From Flavobacterium sediminilitoris (GTDB taxonomy: Bacteria; Bacteroidota; Bacteroidia; Flavobacteriales; Flavobacteriaceae), in the NCBI RefSeq assembly GCF_023008245.1, contig NZ_CP090145.1, forward strand, positions 1,116,001 through 1,180,000: DNA of 64,000 bases, read 5' to 3'. Numbering within the stretch: the stretch's first letter is position 1; each line of letters starts with the position of its first letter. The notes under the pieces are model-generated. The model was not told the DNA's origin and searched no databases. It was given only the letters and a program-made list of their open reading frames with translations. This document shows positions 8,460-17,580 of the stretch, piece by piece. The position numbers and the translations under genes are program-made.

Positions 8460-9047
8460 TTATTTTTTATCTTCTTTTACTTCTTCAGTATCTTCTTTTT
8501 TTGCTTTACTACCATTTTTTGAAGTAAATTCTTCATTTAACTTCTTTAAAACTGTATCAGTAATGTCATAAGGTTCTTTAGCAAACAAAATAGTTTGAGC
8601 ATCTCCAGTTCCGTAAATATAATCGTATCCTTCTTTTTTACCGTATTCTTTAATATAATCTTTTAATCCAGTTACAATTGAATTACGAATACTATCACTT
8701 TCAACTTGAATTTGTCTTAAGAATGCTTCTTGCTCCATAGACAATTGCTGTTCTCTTTGTTGTAATTCAGCTCCTTTTTGTTGAGCCCAAGCCATTCCTT
8801 TAATTTGAGCATTTCTTTGAAAACCTGCTGCCTCTGTTTGAAAAGCTTGTAATTTAGCTTCTAATGGTCTACCTAATTCTTGAGATTTTACTTTAAACTT
8901 TTCTTCCTCATCTTTATACTTGTCATAATCTTTTAGAAGTTTAACAGTATCTATATAAGCAGTTTTAAAATTGTCTTTTTTATCTTCCGTTTTGTTACAA
9001 GAAAATAGTGCAAAGGTTACTCCTAAAATCAATAAGGCTTTTTTCAT
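8460..9047 (-). CDS. OmpH/Skp-like periplasmic chaperone, lipoprotein form
   Basis: This 195-residue protein has a lipoprotein signal peptide, with lipobox LFSC and the lipidated Cys at residue 17. The body is a long, heptad-rich helix pair (KDEEEKFKVKSQELGRPLEAK ... QQREQQLSMEQEAFLRQIQ), the tentacle pattern of Skp/OmpH chaperones that escort unfolded outer-membrane proteins. The conserved ending (YDYIYGTGDAQTILFAKEPYDITDTVLKKLNEEF) matches OmpH family domains. The tail is acidic-basic low complexity (KKEDTEEVKEDKK). Classical Skp is soluble; the lipobox suggests this one is membrane-tethered. It is transcribed alone and ends at a strong hairpin. Confidence 0.87.
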   Translation of the reverse strand: MKKALLILGVTFALFSCNKTEDKKDNFKTAYIDTVKLLKDYDKYKDEEEKFKVKSQELGRPLEAKLQAFQTEAAGFQRNAQIKGMAWAQQKGAELQQREQQLSMEQEAFLRQIQVESDSIRNSIVTGLKDYIKEYGKKEGYDYIYGTGDAQTILFAKEPYDITDTVLKKLNEEFTSKNGSKAKKEDTEEVKEDKK

Positions 9048-9297
9048 TTTTAATTTTTATTATTATTGCTTTTTATGTTTTTATATAATTTTTGGTAAAA
9101 ATAGTAAATCCCTTTTAAGTAGCAAATAATGCTTGTTTTAAAGTTATAAGTAAATTTTATCGTTCTGCGACAAAAATATAAAATTTATTTATAAAACTTC
9201 GATTATTTTAAGGGTGTTTAAATTAAAAAACTCTTTTTTTAGATATGATTTGTTATTTAATCTATAAAAAAGCTTTAAAATTGCTTTAAAATGATTT

Positions 9298-10143
9298 TTA
9301 CTTGTTTTTTATGATGTAAATATGGGATGAAAACTCTTTTTTTACCATTCCATAAATATTTGAAATAAATCCATAGAAAAATCCCCTTATCACATTCATT
9401 TTTCCGTTTTTATTTTTTTCAGATAAAAGTGAAACATAAAAACTATCAAACCACATTGGTTTTACTTTTATTAGTTTCATATTTTTATTTTGAAAAAGTT
9501 TTTCAATACTTGTTTTTGAAAAATGCCATAAATGTCTTGGCACATCATAAGCTGCCCAAAACACTTTATACTTTTTAGCGTCATACGATTTAAAGTTTGG
9601 CACAGCAATTATTATGGTTCCATTTGGTTTTAACAATCTTTTTAATTCTGACAGTTGAAATTCCAAATCGGGTACATGTTCTAAAACATGCCACATTGTA
9701 ATTACATCAAAAGAATGGCTTTCTAAAACTTCTAATGTTTCCGAAAAAGTCACTCCTTTTGAAATTGCAATTTGTTTTGCTTTTGCATTGGGTTCAATTC
9801 CTGTTACGTTCCAACCTTTATTTTTTGCTTCTGTTAAAAAATCACCCGTTCCTGCACCAATATCTAAAACACTTCCTTTCTGACTGAATTTTGAAAGTAA
9901 TGCCACTTTTTTACGTATTGCATTTCTTTTTACTCCTTGATATACTTTTTCAAATAATGTTCGAGAACCATCAGTATGAGAAATATAATCTTCACTTTCA
10001 TAATAGGAGGGAAGTTTATCAAGAGATGGCTGAGGATCTGTTTTTAAAATTTGATATTCATCATTTAATAACAATGAAAAAGATTCTCCCGAAACGGAAA
10101 AATCTTTCACAACACTATATGTATTTTCTTTTTTAAAATTCAT
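9298..10143 (-). CDS. Class I SAM-dependent methyltransferase, substrate unknown
   Basis: This 281-residue protein carries SAM motif I (VLDIGAGTGDF, about residues 92-102), the acidic ribose-binding residue in VTGIEPN, and the MWHVLEHVPDL signature of the Methyltransf_11/23 group. PNGTIIIAVPN is the post-II strand. The first 65 residues lack an obvious zinc-finger motif, and the last 60 include basic and aromatic stretches seen in enzymes acting on lipids, quinones or sugar moieties. The substrate cannot be read from sequence. A parS site (10185-10200) lies 41 bp upstream of its start. Confidence 0.8.
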   Translation of the reverse strand: MNFKKENTYSVVKDFSVSGESFSLLLNDEYQILKTDPQPSLDKLPSYYESEDYISHTDGSRTLFEKVYQGVKRNAIRKKVALLSKFSQKGSVLDIGAGTGDFLTEAKNKGWNVTGIEPNAKAKQIAISKGVTFSETLEVLESHSFDVITMWHVLEHVPDLEFQLSELKRLLKPNGTIIIAVPNFKSYDAKKYKVFWAAYDVPRHLWHFSKTSIEKLFQNKNMKLIKVKPMWFDSFYVSLLSEKNKNGKMNVIRGFFYGFISNIYGMVKKEFSSHIYIIKNK

Positions 10144-10184
10144 TATAAAACTACAATACTAGATTTGATAGGACTTAACAAAGT

Positions 10185-10200
10185 TGTTTCACGTGAAACA
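10185..10200. promoter_or_regulatory. parS site 1 (ParB-binding centromere element)
   Basis: TGTTTCACGTGAAACA is a perfect 16-bp palindrome and an exact match to the widely conserved chromosomal parS consensus TGTTNCACGTGAAACA. It lies in the short gap between mnmG and the methyltransferase gene. Two more sites lie about 1.9 kb away. Confidence 0.95.
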
Positions 10201-10235
10201 TTTTTAAAAATAGATTTATTCTATTACTTTTACAA

Positions 10236-12113
10236 TTAACGTCCCATATAAATTAACAATACAGAAATATCACTTGGTGAAACACCACTAATTCTTGAAG
10301 CTTGTGCAATTGTTTTAGGACGAATCTTATTTAATTTTTGTTTTGCTTCAATTGAAATTGATTTAATTTTATTAAAATCGAAATTATCCGGAATAATTGC
10401 ATCTTCTAAACGATTTAGTTTATCAGCATGATTTTTTTCTTTTTCGATATATCCGGAATATTTAACTTGAATTTCGGCTTGTTCAATTATTTCATTATCC
10501 AAATCATGATCGCTTACATATTGCTTTACCTTTTCAAATTTTAAAATATCCACTAAATCAATTTGAGGTCTAGAAAACACTTTAAACATTTTATCGGGTT
10601 GAGACATTGGACTAGATCCTTTTTCCTCTAAAATAACATTTGCTTCATCTGGTTTTAAACTTGTTTCTCTGAAAAAATTTACCATTGCTTCAGATTTACT
10701 AAATTTTTCTTCCATTCGAATTAACCGTTCTTCTTTCGCTAAACCTATTTCATATCCTTTAGGTGTTAATCTAATATCTGCATTATCTTGTCTTAATAAA
10801 GTTCTATATTCTGCACGAGAAGTAAACATTCTATATGGTTCTTCTGTTCCTTTTGTAATTAAATCATCTATAAGAACACCTATATAAGCTTCATTACGTT
10901 TTAAAATAAATGGTTCCCTTTCTTGAACTTTTAATGCAGCATTTATTCCTGCCATCAATCCTTGAGAAGCCGCTTCTTCATAACCTGTAGTTCCATTAAT
11001 TTGCCCAGCAAAATACAACCCATTAACTAATTTTGTTTCTAGTGTATGTTTTAATTGAGTAGGAGGGAAGTAGTCATATTCGATAGCATATCCTGCTCTA
11101 AAAAACTTCACGTTTTCAAATCCAGCAACTGTTTTCATTGCTTTAAATTGTACATCTTCTGGAAGGGATGTAGAAAATCCATTCACATATACTTCAACCG
11201 TTTTCCATCCTTCAGGCTCAACAAATAATTGATGTCTTTCTTTATCTGCAAAACGATTAATTTTATCTTCAATAGATGGACAATATCTAGGTCCTATACT
11301 TTTTATTCTTCCGTTAAACATTGGACTTCTATCAAATCCTTCTCTAAGAATATCATGAACATCATTTGAAGTATATGTCATCCAACATGAACGTTGAACT
11401 GATAATGGTTTTGTTATGTTTGAATAAGAAAATTTATCTGGAACAACATCTCCTGGTTGTTCAATCATTTTGGAATAATCTAATGAACGTCCATCAACTC
11501 GTGGTGGTGTTCCTGTTTTCATTCTTCCAGATTCAAAACCTAGCTTTAATAAATCTTCTGTAATTCCAAACGAAGCACTTTCTCCTGCACGACCACCTCC
11601 AAATTGTTTATCACCAATATGAATTAATCCATTAAGAAAAGTTCCATTTGTTAGGATTACTGTCTTCGCTTTTATTTCGATTCCAAGCGACGTTTTAACT
11701 CCTATCAACTTTCCGTTTTCTGAAAGAATTCCTGAAACCATTTCTTGATAAAAATCAAGATTTGGAGTTTCTTCTAACATTAAACGCCATTCTTCTGCAA
11801 AACGCATTCGATCACTTTGCACACGTGGCGACCACATTGCAGGACCTTTTGATTTGTTCAACATCTTAAATTGAATTGCTGTTTTATCAGATACAATTCC
11901 TGAATAACCACCAAGCGCATCAATTTCTCTTACAATTTGTCCTTTTGCAATTCCTCCCATAGCAGGATTACAAGACATTTGTGCAATGTTTTGAAGACTC
12001 ATAGTTACCAACAAAGTTGAACAACCCATGTTTGCAGCAGCAGCAGCAGCTTCACAACCAGCATGGCCACCACCAACAACAACTACATCGTATTTTTTTT
12101 GAAATAAACTCAT
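10236..12113 (-). CDS. mnmG: tRNA uridine-5-carboxymethylaminomethyl(34) synthesis enzyme MnmG (GidA)
   Basis: With MnmE, MnmG installs the cmnm5 group on the wobble uridine of several tRNAs, using FAD and methylene-tetrahydrofolate. The 625-residue length is normal. The dinucleotide-binding motif GGGHAGCEAA is near residue 14. SCNPAMGGIAKGQIVREIDALGG, GTPPRVDGRS, PRYCPSIEDK and GTTGYEEAASQG are MnmG signatures, and the C-terminal helical domain ends RISGVSPSDISVLLIYMG. parS site 2 sits directly against its start codon, so ParB binding could affect its transcription or its ribosome-binding region. mnmG is often found close to oriC and parS in bacteria, which agrees with the neighbouring signals. 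Confidence 0.97.
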   Translation of the reverse strand: MSLFQKKYDVVVVGGGHAGCEAAAAAANMGCSTLLVTMSLQNIAQMSCNPAMGGIAKGQIVREIDALGGYSGIVSDKTAIQFKMLNKSKGPAMWSPRVQSDRMRFAEEWRLMLEETPNLDFYQEMVSGILSENGKLIGVKTSLGIEIKAKTVILTNGTFLNGLIHIGDKQFGGGRAGESASFGITEDLLKLGFESGRMKTGTPPRVDGRSLDYSKMIEQPGDVVPDKFSYSNITKPLSVQRSCWMTYTSNDVHDILREGFDRSPMFNGRIKSIGPRYCPSIEDKINRFADKERHQLFVEPEGWKTVEVYVNGFSTSLPEDVQFKAMKTVAGFENVKFFRAGYAIEYDYFPPTQLKHTLETKLVNGLYFAGQINGTTGYEEAASQGLMAGINAALKVQEREPFILKRNEAYIGVLIDDLITKGTEEPYRMFTSRAEYRTLLRQDNADIRLTPKGYEIGLAKEERLIRMEEKFSKSEAMVNFFRETSLKPDEANVILEEKGSSPMSQPDKMFKVFSRPQIDLVDILKFEKVKQYVSDHDLDNEIIEQAEIQVKYSGYIEKEKNHADKLNRLEDAIIPDNFDFNKIKSISIEAKQKLNKIRPKTIAQASRISGVSPSDISVLLIYMGR

Positions 12114-12129
12114 TGTTCCACGTGAAACA
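12114..12129. promoter_or_regulatory. parS site 2, abutting the mnmG start codon
   Basis: TGTTCCACGTGAAACA matches the TGTTNCACGTGAAACA consensus exactly. It begins one base upstream of the mnmG ATG (12113), where a ribosome-binding site would normally lie. Confidence 0.93.
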
Positions 12130-12144
12130 TTTAAATTAATTTTA

Positions 12145-12184
12145 AAAAAATATTATTGTTCCACGTGGAACAATAATATTTTTT
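12145..12184. promoter_or_regulatory. parS site 3 inside a 40-bp perfect palindrome; may also act as terminator
   Basis: The core TGTTCCACGTGGAACA (12157-12172) is the symmetrical parS variant, one base from consensus. Symmetry continues outward with no mismatch from 12145 to 12184 (20-bp arms, centre 12164/12165). The right half encodes the last residues of YbeY (FHVEQ) and the stop is at 12153-12155. The arms end in A6 and T6, so the RNA could also fold as a terminator-like hairpin in either direction. Confidence 0.85.
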
Positions 12185-12572
12185 CTTCTTCTTTTTTTCT
12201 CATAATACTAGCTTCATTACTAGTTTTGTCTTTATATCCACAATAGTGTAATATACCATGAATCATAACTCTTTTTAATTCATCAGCAAAACTAACATTA
12301 AAATCTGTAGCATTATCTTTTACTCTTTCAATAGAAACAAAAACATCTCCACTAATAATATTACCTTCTGTATAATCAAAACTGATAATATCTGTTAATG
12401 TATCATGATTTAAATATTCCACATTAATCTTATGGAGATAATCATCATCACAAAAAACATAGTTTAACTCTCCTAATAATTTGTTTTCAGAGATAATAAC
12501 TTTGTTAATCCATCCTTCATAAAGAGACTCGTTTTCTAAAACAAAGTCGGTTTCATAATTAAAATTAATCAT
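12153..12572 (-). CDS. ybeY: Endoribonuclease YbeY (rRNA maturation factor)
   Basis: YbeY is a small metal-dependent RNase needed for 16S rRNA 3' end processing and ribosome quality control. The 139-residue protein has the core YLNHDTLTDIISFDYTEG (family NxxYRxxDxPTDVLSF-like segment), a GDVFVSIERVKDNA strand and the HGILHYCGYKD metal-site motif. In the canonical motif HGxLHLxGYDH the third ligand is His; here that position is Asp. The 3' end contains parS site 3, so the last five residues (FHVEQ) are fixed by the centromere sequence. It overlaps the upstream DUF4175 gene by 8 bp, indicating one transcript. Confidence 0.9.
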   Translation of the reverse strand: MINFNYETDFVLENESLYEGWINKVIISENKLLGELNYVFCDDDYLHKINVEYLNHDTLTDIISFDYTEGNIISGDVFVSIERVKDNATDFNVSFADELKRVMIHGILHYCGYKDKTSNEASIMRKKEEEKILLFHVEQ

Positions 12573-15500
12573 TTGTCTTAAAGTATTTTTGAACCTTCTG
12601 ATTATAATTGGGCTGCAAAGGTAAACTTTGTCTGTTTAATATTTCAATACTATTTAAATAATCTTTAAATTCTTTAGATAGTACTTCTGAAGAACCATTA
12701 AATTCTTTATTATTTGTTTTAGATTTTCTTTTATTATCTTCTCCTTGTTGTTGAATTGCATTTTCTAATTTAAGTAATTCATGTTTTAAATTTAACATCT
12801 TACTCAATGTTTGATTATTAAATCCTTTATTTATTAATTGCTTTTCTATGTCTTTCATTTGATTCAATGCGTTCTGACCAAAACCAGACATTCCTTCTTT
12901 TTCTAAAGCTTTTTGTAATGCATCTCGTAATTGTTGTTGTTCTTTAATTATTTCTAATATCTTTCCTGCATCGCCTTCACTACCATTATCTCCATTAGAA
13001 CCTTGTCCTGAACTACCATTTGGTTTACTACCTTGTCCTTTATTTTTACCATCTTTATCTCCTGGCTTATCACCAGACTTTTCTCCTGGTTTTTTTCCAT
13101 CCTTTATTCCATCTTTCATTTTATCACCTAGACCTTCTTGTTGTTTAATAATATCTGGCAATTGCATTCCTTTACCTTGTCCTTTTTTTGGTTTTCCAGA
13201 ACCACTACTACTTTGCATTTGCATATCATTTCTAACATTACTCAAGAAATCTGCTAGCTTATTTGCTGAAGAAAGCACATACTGTTGATGAGAAGCTCCT
13301 TTATAAATTACATTTTCAGATAAAAAAGATAGTGATTTATCTAAGTTATAATGTATTTCTCCAACTTCGTTTAAAATGGTTTCGGTAATCATAGGGTTTC
13401 TAAGAGAGATTGCAAATAAGCTATCATCAATATGTTTAAACTGATTTTTTAAATCTTGTTGCTCTTTAAGAATCTTATTAAATTGTAATGATTTACTATT
13501 TACTTTTTTTGTTTGAACTAATAGGTCTTCTTCATCAAAAGAAAATGAAAGCAAATTATCTAATATTTGTCGAAGTAGTTTAGCATCTTCTTCCATTTGT
13601 TCGCCACTACTACTTGCCATTGATGAAGCCATTTTCTGACTCATTTCTTTCATTTTTTGAGCTGCTGATTTTTGCTTACTTTTTGCATTCTCTTTATTTC
13701 CTTTTTCTAAATTTTCTTCCGACTTATTTAAATCATTCTGAATATCCTGTTGTTCATTTTTATCATTCGGAATATCCATAGGAGATTTTAATTCATTATT
13801 ATCTTTATTAAGTTCTTCTAATTCTTTCTTAATATTTTCAAATTCTTTAGTCAGTTCTTTTTGTTTATCTAAATTATTATCCTTTTCATTAGATAATTTT
13901 TCTTCTTTTTCACCAAGATCATTTAATTTTTCAGCTATTTGCTCAGCCTTCTTTTCAACATAAAAACGCTTAGTAAGTTCAACTAATTGTTCTAAATTTT
14001 TAGTTTGAGATTTACTATTTTGTTTTAATTTATCTGCTTTATCAAAAAGTTTATCTTTCTCTAATTTATCAGAAAGCTTTTCTAATTCTTTTAATAATTC
14101 TTCGTTTTCCTTTGACTGCTTTTCAGCTTCATCTAATCTCCTTAATAATTCTTCTTTATTTTTATCAAGTTCATTTGGATTAAATTTTTCCAAATTATCA
14201 GATAGTTTTTTAGTAAACTCTTTCATCATTTCGTCTTGTTCTTTTTGACGATTAATAAAATCTTCTACCTTCTTTTGATCTTTAAAATCTAAATTTGTTT
14301 TTTCTTTATTTAATTTTTGAAGTTTATCAAGTTCTGATATTTGCTTATCTTGATTTTTTAATGATTTTTCTAAACTATTTATGTTTTCATTTTGTTCTTT
14401 AAATAATTTATCTTCTTTTTGATCAATTGTAAGTTCATAATGCTTAAAAACTGTCGATTTCGCACTTTTGAAATTATTAACAGCATCATTATCAAATACT
14501 TCAAAGTAATATTCATAATTAATTCCTTCCTCTAATTTAATTCCAGATGGAAAAGAGTATATAAATTGATCTACTGCTTCATTTTTAATTGACAAAAGAA
14601 ACTTTTTAAGAACATTAGGATTTTTCTTATCATAGTATACTACTTGAAGTTTAGATAATCCATAGTCATCTGAAACTTGACCAATAATAATTTTACCCTC
14701 AACCTTTAAACTATCTGGTGCAAATTGAGCACTGATTATTGGGAATTGATCCTTAATAATTGAGACTTGGTAATTCAGCTTTTCAAAATTAGCCACATTA
14801 CTATTTGAAGTAATAACTTGATAATCTAATTCATTTTTAATCTTTAAAGAATATGTGAAAAAATCTTCCTTCAATACAAAAGATGATTTCTTATTGTTAT
14901 ACATAAAATCAATATTTGAAGTAGACTTTGCATTAATTTTCCAATTAATAATAGTTCCTTCAGGTACAATAGCATTACCTGAACCTTGTAATATTTCAGA
15001 ATTCTTTTTCAAATATGAAGGATATTGAAGAACCATTTGAAAATTTGAAATAGTTGGAACATCAATAACTTTTAAAGAATATTCTTTAGAAGTAACAGCA
15101 TTAGATTTTATATAAAAATTGGTAGAACTCAAAACATTTTTAAATGTATAATTAAAATTACCATTTCCTTTATTTTCTAAAAAATACTCTTCATCACCAA
15201 TTATAATGCTTGCGTTTTCAGGAATAACAGAACCAACAGATTTAATATTTAAAACAAAATCTTTATTTTGCTGAGTAGTTAAATCTTTATTTAAAAGTGA
15301 AAAATAGAATGGAGCAGGAGGAGTGTAAACTGTTTGAAAGTGAACAACTCTATTGAGACTATTTGAAATAATATTAGAATTACCAGAAATAAAAAACAAT
15401 ACTAAAAACAAAACAGGCAAAATCAAATAAGGAAGAAATTTTTTATTACTAGAAAAAGAAATAGCGTTTGTGAAAGGAATAGGTTTTAAATTATTTGATT

Positions 15501-15891
15501 TCTGTTCAATAGAAGCCATCAATAATTCTGAACTTTTATTGTAAGATGAAAGTTGTAAAAAATTTAAAAGTGTGTCTTTCACTTCAATAAAATGATTACC
15601 AATAATTGAAGAAGCTTCTTTATAATCTATTCCCTTTTTTAATTTGAACAATTTAAAAATTGGAAACAAAATAAATCGAATTAATAAAAACAATTCTACA
15701 GCAATAAACAACCAAAAAAGTATAGTTCTTCCTATGATTGATAACCAAAGAAAATGCTCTATAAGTAATGTTAAAATAAAATATAATAATCCTAAACCTA
15801 TAAAAAGAATACTTCCTTTTATTAGTTCATTTATATAGAATTTCTTTATAAACAATTCTAGCTTACTGTAAATAATTGATTTTGCTTCCAA
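12565..15891 (-). CDS. DUF4175 family large membrane protein with coiled-coil region
   Basis: This 1108-residue protein has hydrophobic helices at about residues 25-45, 50-75 and 155-170, then a beta-rich extracytoplasmic segment (residues 190-480). From about 490 to 770 there is a long Lys/Glu/Gln/Asn coiled coil (KEQNENINSLEKSLKNQDKQ). Next comes a helical domain, then a Gly/Lys/Ser low-complexity linker (near GKPKKGQGKGMQ to GSNGDNGSEGDAG) and a C-terminal helical block. The order matches the DUF4175 family of Bacteroidota, whose function is unknown. A cell-envelope or periplasm-spanning role is likely from topology. It is the first gene of a DUF4175-ybeY-mnmG run. Confidence 0.85.
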   Translation of the reverse strand: MEAKSIIYSKLELFIKKFYINELIKGSILFIGLGLLYFILTLLIEHFLWLSIIGRTILFWLFIAVELFLLIRFILFPIFKLFKLKKGIDYKEASSIIGNHFIEVKDTLLNFLQLSSYNKSSELLMASIEQKSNNLKPIPFTNAISFSSNKKFLPYLILPVLFLVLFFISGNSNIISNSLNRVVHFQTVYTPPAPFYFSLLNKDLTTQQNKDFVLNIKSVGSVIPENASIIIGDEEYFLENKGNGNFNYTFKNVLSSTNFYIKSNAVTSKEYSLKVIDVPTISNFQMVLQYPSYLKKNSEILQGSGNAIVPEGTIINWKINAKSTSNIDFMYNNKKSSFVLKEDFFTYSLKIKNELDYQVITSNSNVANFEKLNYQVSIIKDQFPIISAQFAPDSLKVEGKIIIGQVSDDYGLSKLQVVYYDKKNPNVLKKFLLSIKNEAVDQFIYSFPSGIKLEEGINYEYYFEVFDNDAVNNFKSAKSTVFKHYELTIDQKEDKLFKEQNENINSLEKSLKNQDKQISELDKLQKLNKEKTNLDFKDQKKVEDFINRQKEQDEMMKEFTKKLSDNLEKFNPNELDKNKEELLRRLDEAEKQSKENEELLKELEKLSDKLEKDKLFDKADKLKQNSKSQTKNLEQLVELTKRFYVEKKAEQIAEKLNDLGEKEEKLSNEKDNNLDKQKELTKEFENIKKELEELNKDNNELKSPMDIPNDKNEQQDIQNDLNKSEENLEKGNKENAKSKQKSAAQKMKEMSQKMASSMASSSGEQMEEDAKLLRQILDNLLSFSFDEEDLLVQTKKVNSKSLQFNKILKEQQDLKNQFKHIDDSLFAISLRNPMITETILNEVGEIHYNLDKSLSFLSENVIYKGASHQQYVLSSANKLADFLSNVRNDMQMQSSSGSGKPKKGQGKGMQLPDIIKQQEGLGDKMKDGIKDGKKPGEKSGDKPGDKDGKNKGQGSKPNGSSGQGSNGDNGSEGDAGKILEIIKEQQQLRDALQKALEKEGMSGFGQNALNQMKDIEKQLINKGFNNQTLSKMLNLKHELLKLENAIQQQGEDNKRKSKTNNKEFNGSSEVLSKEFKDYLNSIEILNRQSLPLQPNYNQKVQKYFKTND

Positions 15892-16011
15892 TATGTCTTG
15901 TATTTATAACCGATAAATTTACTAATTTTTAATTCGCTTAATGTTAATATTATTTCAAAATAAAATAAAGCTTATAATTAAATTAAAATTCAATCTTAAA
16001 AATTGGTATTG

Positions 16012-16019
16012 TATCTTTG
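16012..16019 (+). promoter_or_regulatory. -7 promoter element of gltX
   Basis: TATCTTTG fits TAnnTTTG. The leader to the ATG at 16077 would be about 54 nt and includes a small hairpin (AACACT 16024-16029 with AGTGTT 16041-16046). Confidence 0.55.
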
Positions 16020-16076
16020 CCCAAACACTTTGATAAGTTGAGTGTTACTTACAATTTAAAATTTAATTTTACAGAA

Positions 16077-17579
16077 ATGTCAAAACCAGTTAGAGTACGA
16101 TTTGCTCCAAGTCCTACAGGACCTTTACACATTGGTGGTGTTAGAACTGCTTTATTTAATTATTTATTTGCTAAAAAACATGATGGAACTTTTTATATAA
16201 GAATTGAAGACACTGATCAAACACGTTTTGTTGCAGAAGCAGAAGCTTATATTTTTGAAGCATTAGAATGGTTAGGAATTTCTCCAGATGAGACAATAAA
16301 CAAAAATGAAAAATTTGGACCATATCGTCAAAGTGAGAGAAAGGCAATATATAAACAATATGCTGATCAATTAATAAAATCAGGTTGGGCATATTATGCA
16401 TTTGATTCAAGTGAAAAATTAGATGAATTAAGAAAACTAGCTGAAGAAGAAAAAAAGACATTTATTTACAATCATACTGTAAGAGAAAATTTAGATACTT
16501 CACTTGTACTTTCAATAGAAGAAACTGAAAAACGTATTGCGAATGGAGAACATTATGTAATTCGTTTTAAAACTCCAGTAAATGAAACATTAGAAATTAA
16601 TGATATTATTCGTGGAACAGTTAAGTTTGATACTAATCTTTTAGATGATAAAGTATTGTTTAAAAGCGATGGAATGCCAACTTATCATTTAGCAAATATT
16701 GTAGATGATCATTTAATGGAAACTTCTCATGTAATTCGTGGTGAAGAATGGTTACCAAGCTTACCATTACATTATTTATTATACCAAGCTTTCAATTGGG
16801 AAGCTCCAGAATTTGCTCATTTACCATTAATTTTAAAACCTATAGGAAATGGTAAATTATCAAAACGTGATGGAGATAAAATGGGCTTTCCAGTATTTCC
16901 TTTAGAATGGAAAACAGCAGAAACAACATCAATGGGTTATAGAGAAAATGGTTTTTTCCCAGAAGCAGTTGTTAACTTTTTAGCTTTATTAGGTTGGAAT
17001 GATGGAACTGAACAAGAAATCTTTTCATTAGAAGAATTAATTCAAAAATTTGATTTAAGCCGAATTCATAAAGCAGGAGCGAAGTTTGATCCAGATAAAA
17101 ATAAATGGTTTAATCATCAATATTTACAAAAACAGAATAATGAGAATTTAGCTGAATTATTTAAAATTGAATTAGATAGAAGAGCTATTTCAACTTCACT
17201 AGATTTAATTAAGATTGTTTCATTAGTAAAAGAGCGTGCTAATTTCGTTACCGAATTATATGATTTATCTGATTACTTTTTTGAAGCACCAACATCTTAT
17301 GATGAGAAAGCATCGAAAAACTGGAATTCAGCAACACCAGAATTAATGCAAAAAGTAATAGTTGAATTAAATAAAATAGAAGATTTTACTTCAATTAACA
17401 TTGAAACATTTTTAAAAGAATGGATGACTCAAAATGGAATAGGAATGGGGAAAGTAATGCAACCGCTTCGATTAAGCCTTGTAGGAGCTTTAAAAGGACC
17501 TCATTTGTTTGATATTATAGAAATGATTGGAAAGGAAGAAACAATCAAGAGAATTGAGAAAGCAATTGGAACTTTATAG
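16077..17579 (+). CDS. gltX: Glutamate--tRNA ligase
   Basis: This class I aminoacyl-tRNA synthetase charges tRNA-Glu. I took the ATG at 16077 (MSKPVRVRFAPSPTG); an upstream TTG at 16017 falls inside the promoter element and adds 20 residues with no family match. The protein is 500 residues, normal length. Motifs are the HIGH region APSPTGPLHIGG, ARTALFN-type VRTALFNYLFA, RIEDTDQTR, and the KMSKS-equivalent KLSKRDGDKMGFPVFPLEW. The insertion after KLSKRDG is common in Bacteroidota GltX. The C-terminal anticodon-binding helices end with the usual G-M-G-K-V-M-Q-P-L-R-L. A 36-bp palindromic terminator follows directly. Confidence 0.97.
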   Translation: MSKPVRVRFAPSPTGPLHIGGVRTALFNYLFAKKHDGTFYIRIEDTDQTRFVAEAEAYIFEALEWLGISPDETINKNEKFGPYRQSERKAIYKQYADQLIKSGWAYYAFDSSEKLDELRKLAEEEKKTFIYNHTVRENLDTSLVLSIEETEKRIANGEHYVIRFKTPVNETLEINDIIRGTVKFDTNLLDDKVLFKSDGMPTYHLANIVDDHLMETSHVIRGEEWLPSLPLHYLLYQAFNWEAPEFAHLPLILKPIGNGKLSKRDGDKMGFPVFPLEWKTAETTSMGYRENGFFPEAVVNFLALLGWNDGTEQEIFSLEELIQKFDLSRIHKAGAKFDPDKNKWFNHQYLQKQNNENLAELFKIELDRRAISTSLDLIKIVSLVKERANFVTELYDLSDYFFEAPTSYDEKASKNWNSATPELMQKVIVELNKIEDFTSINIETFLKEWMTQNGIGMGKVMQPLRLSLVGALKGPHLFDIIEMIGKEETIKRIEKAIGTL

Positions 17580-17580
17580 A

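Noticed and set aside
13000..14450. Repetitive Lys/Glu/Gly tracts in the DUF4175 gene as a DNA repeat array
   Set aside because: They are low-complexity coiled-coil and linker codons in one intact frame, not a DNA repeat with a fixed period.
16024..16046. Leader hairpin before gltX as a T-box riboswitch
   Set aside because: There is no T-box sequence or specifier loop, and the hairpin is only 6 bp; T-boxes are rare in this phylum.
16017..16076. Extended N-terminus of gltX from a TTG at 16017
   Set aside because: It overlaps the -7 promoter element and gives residues that do not match glutamyl-tRNA synthetases.
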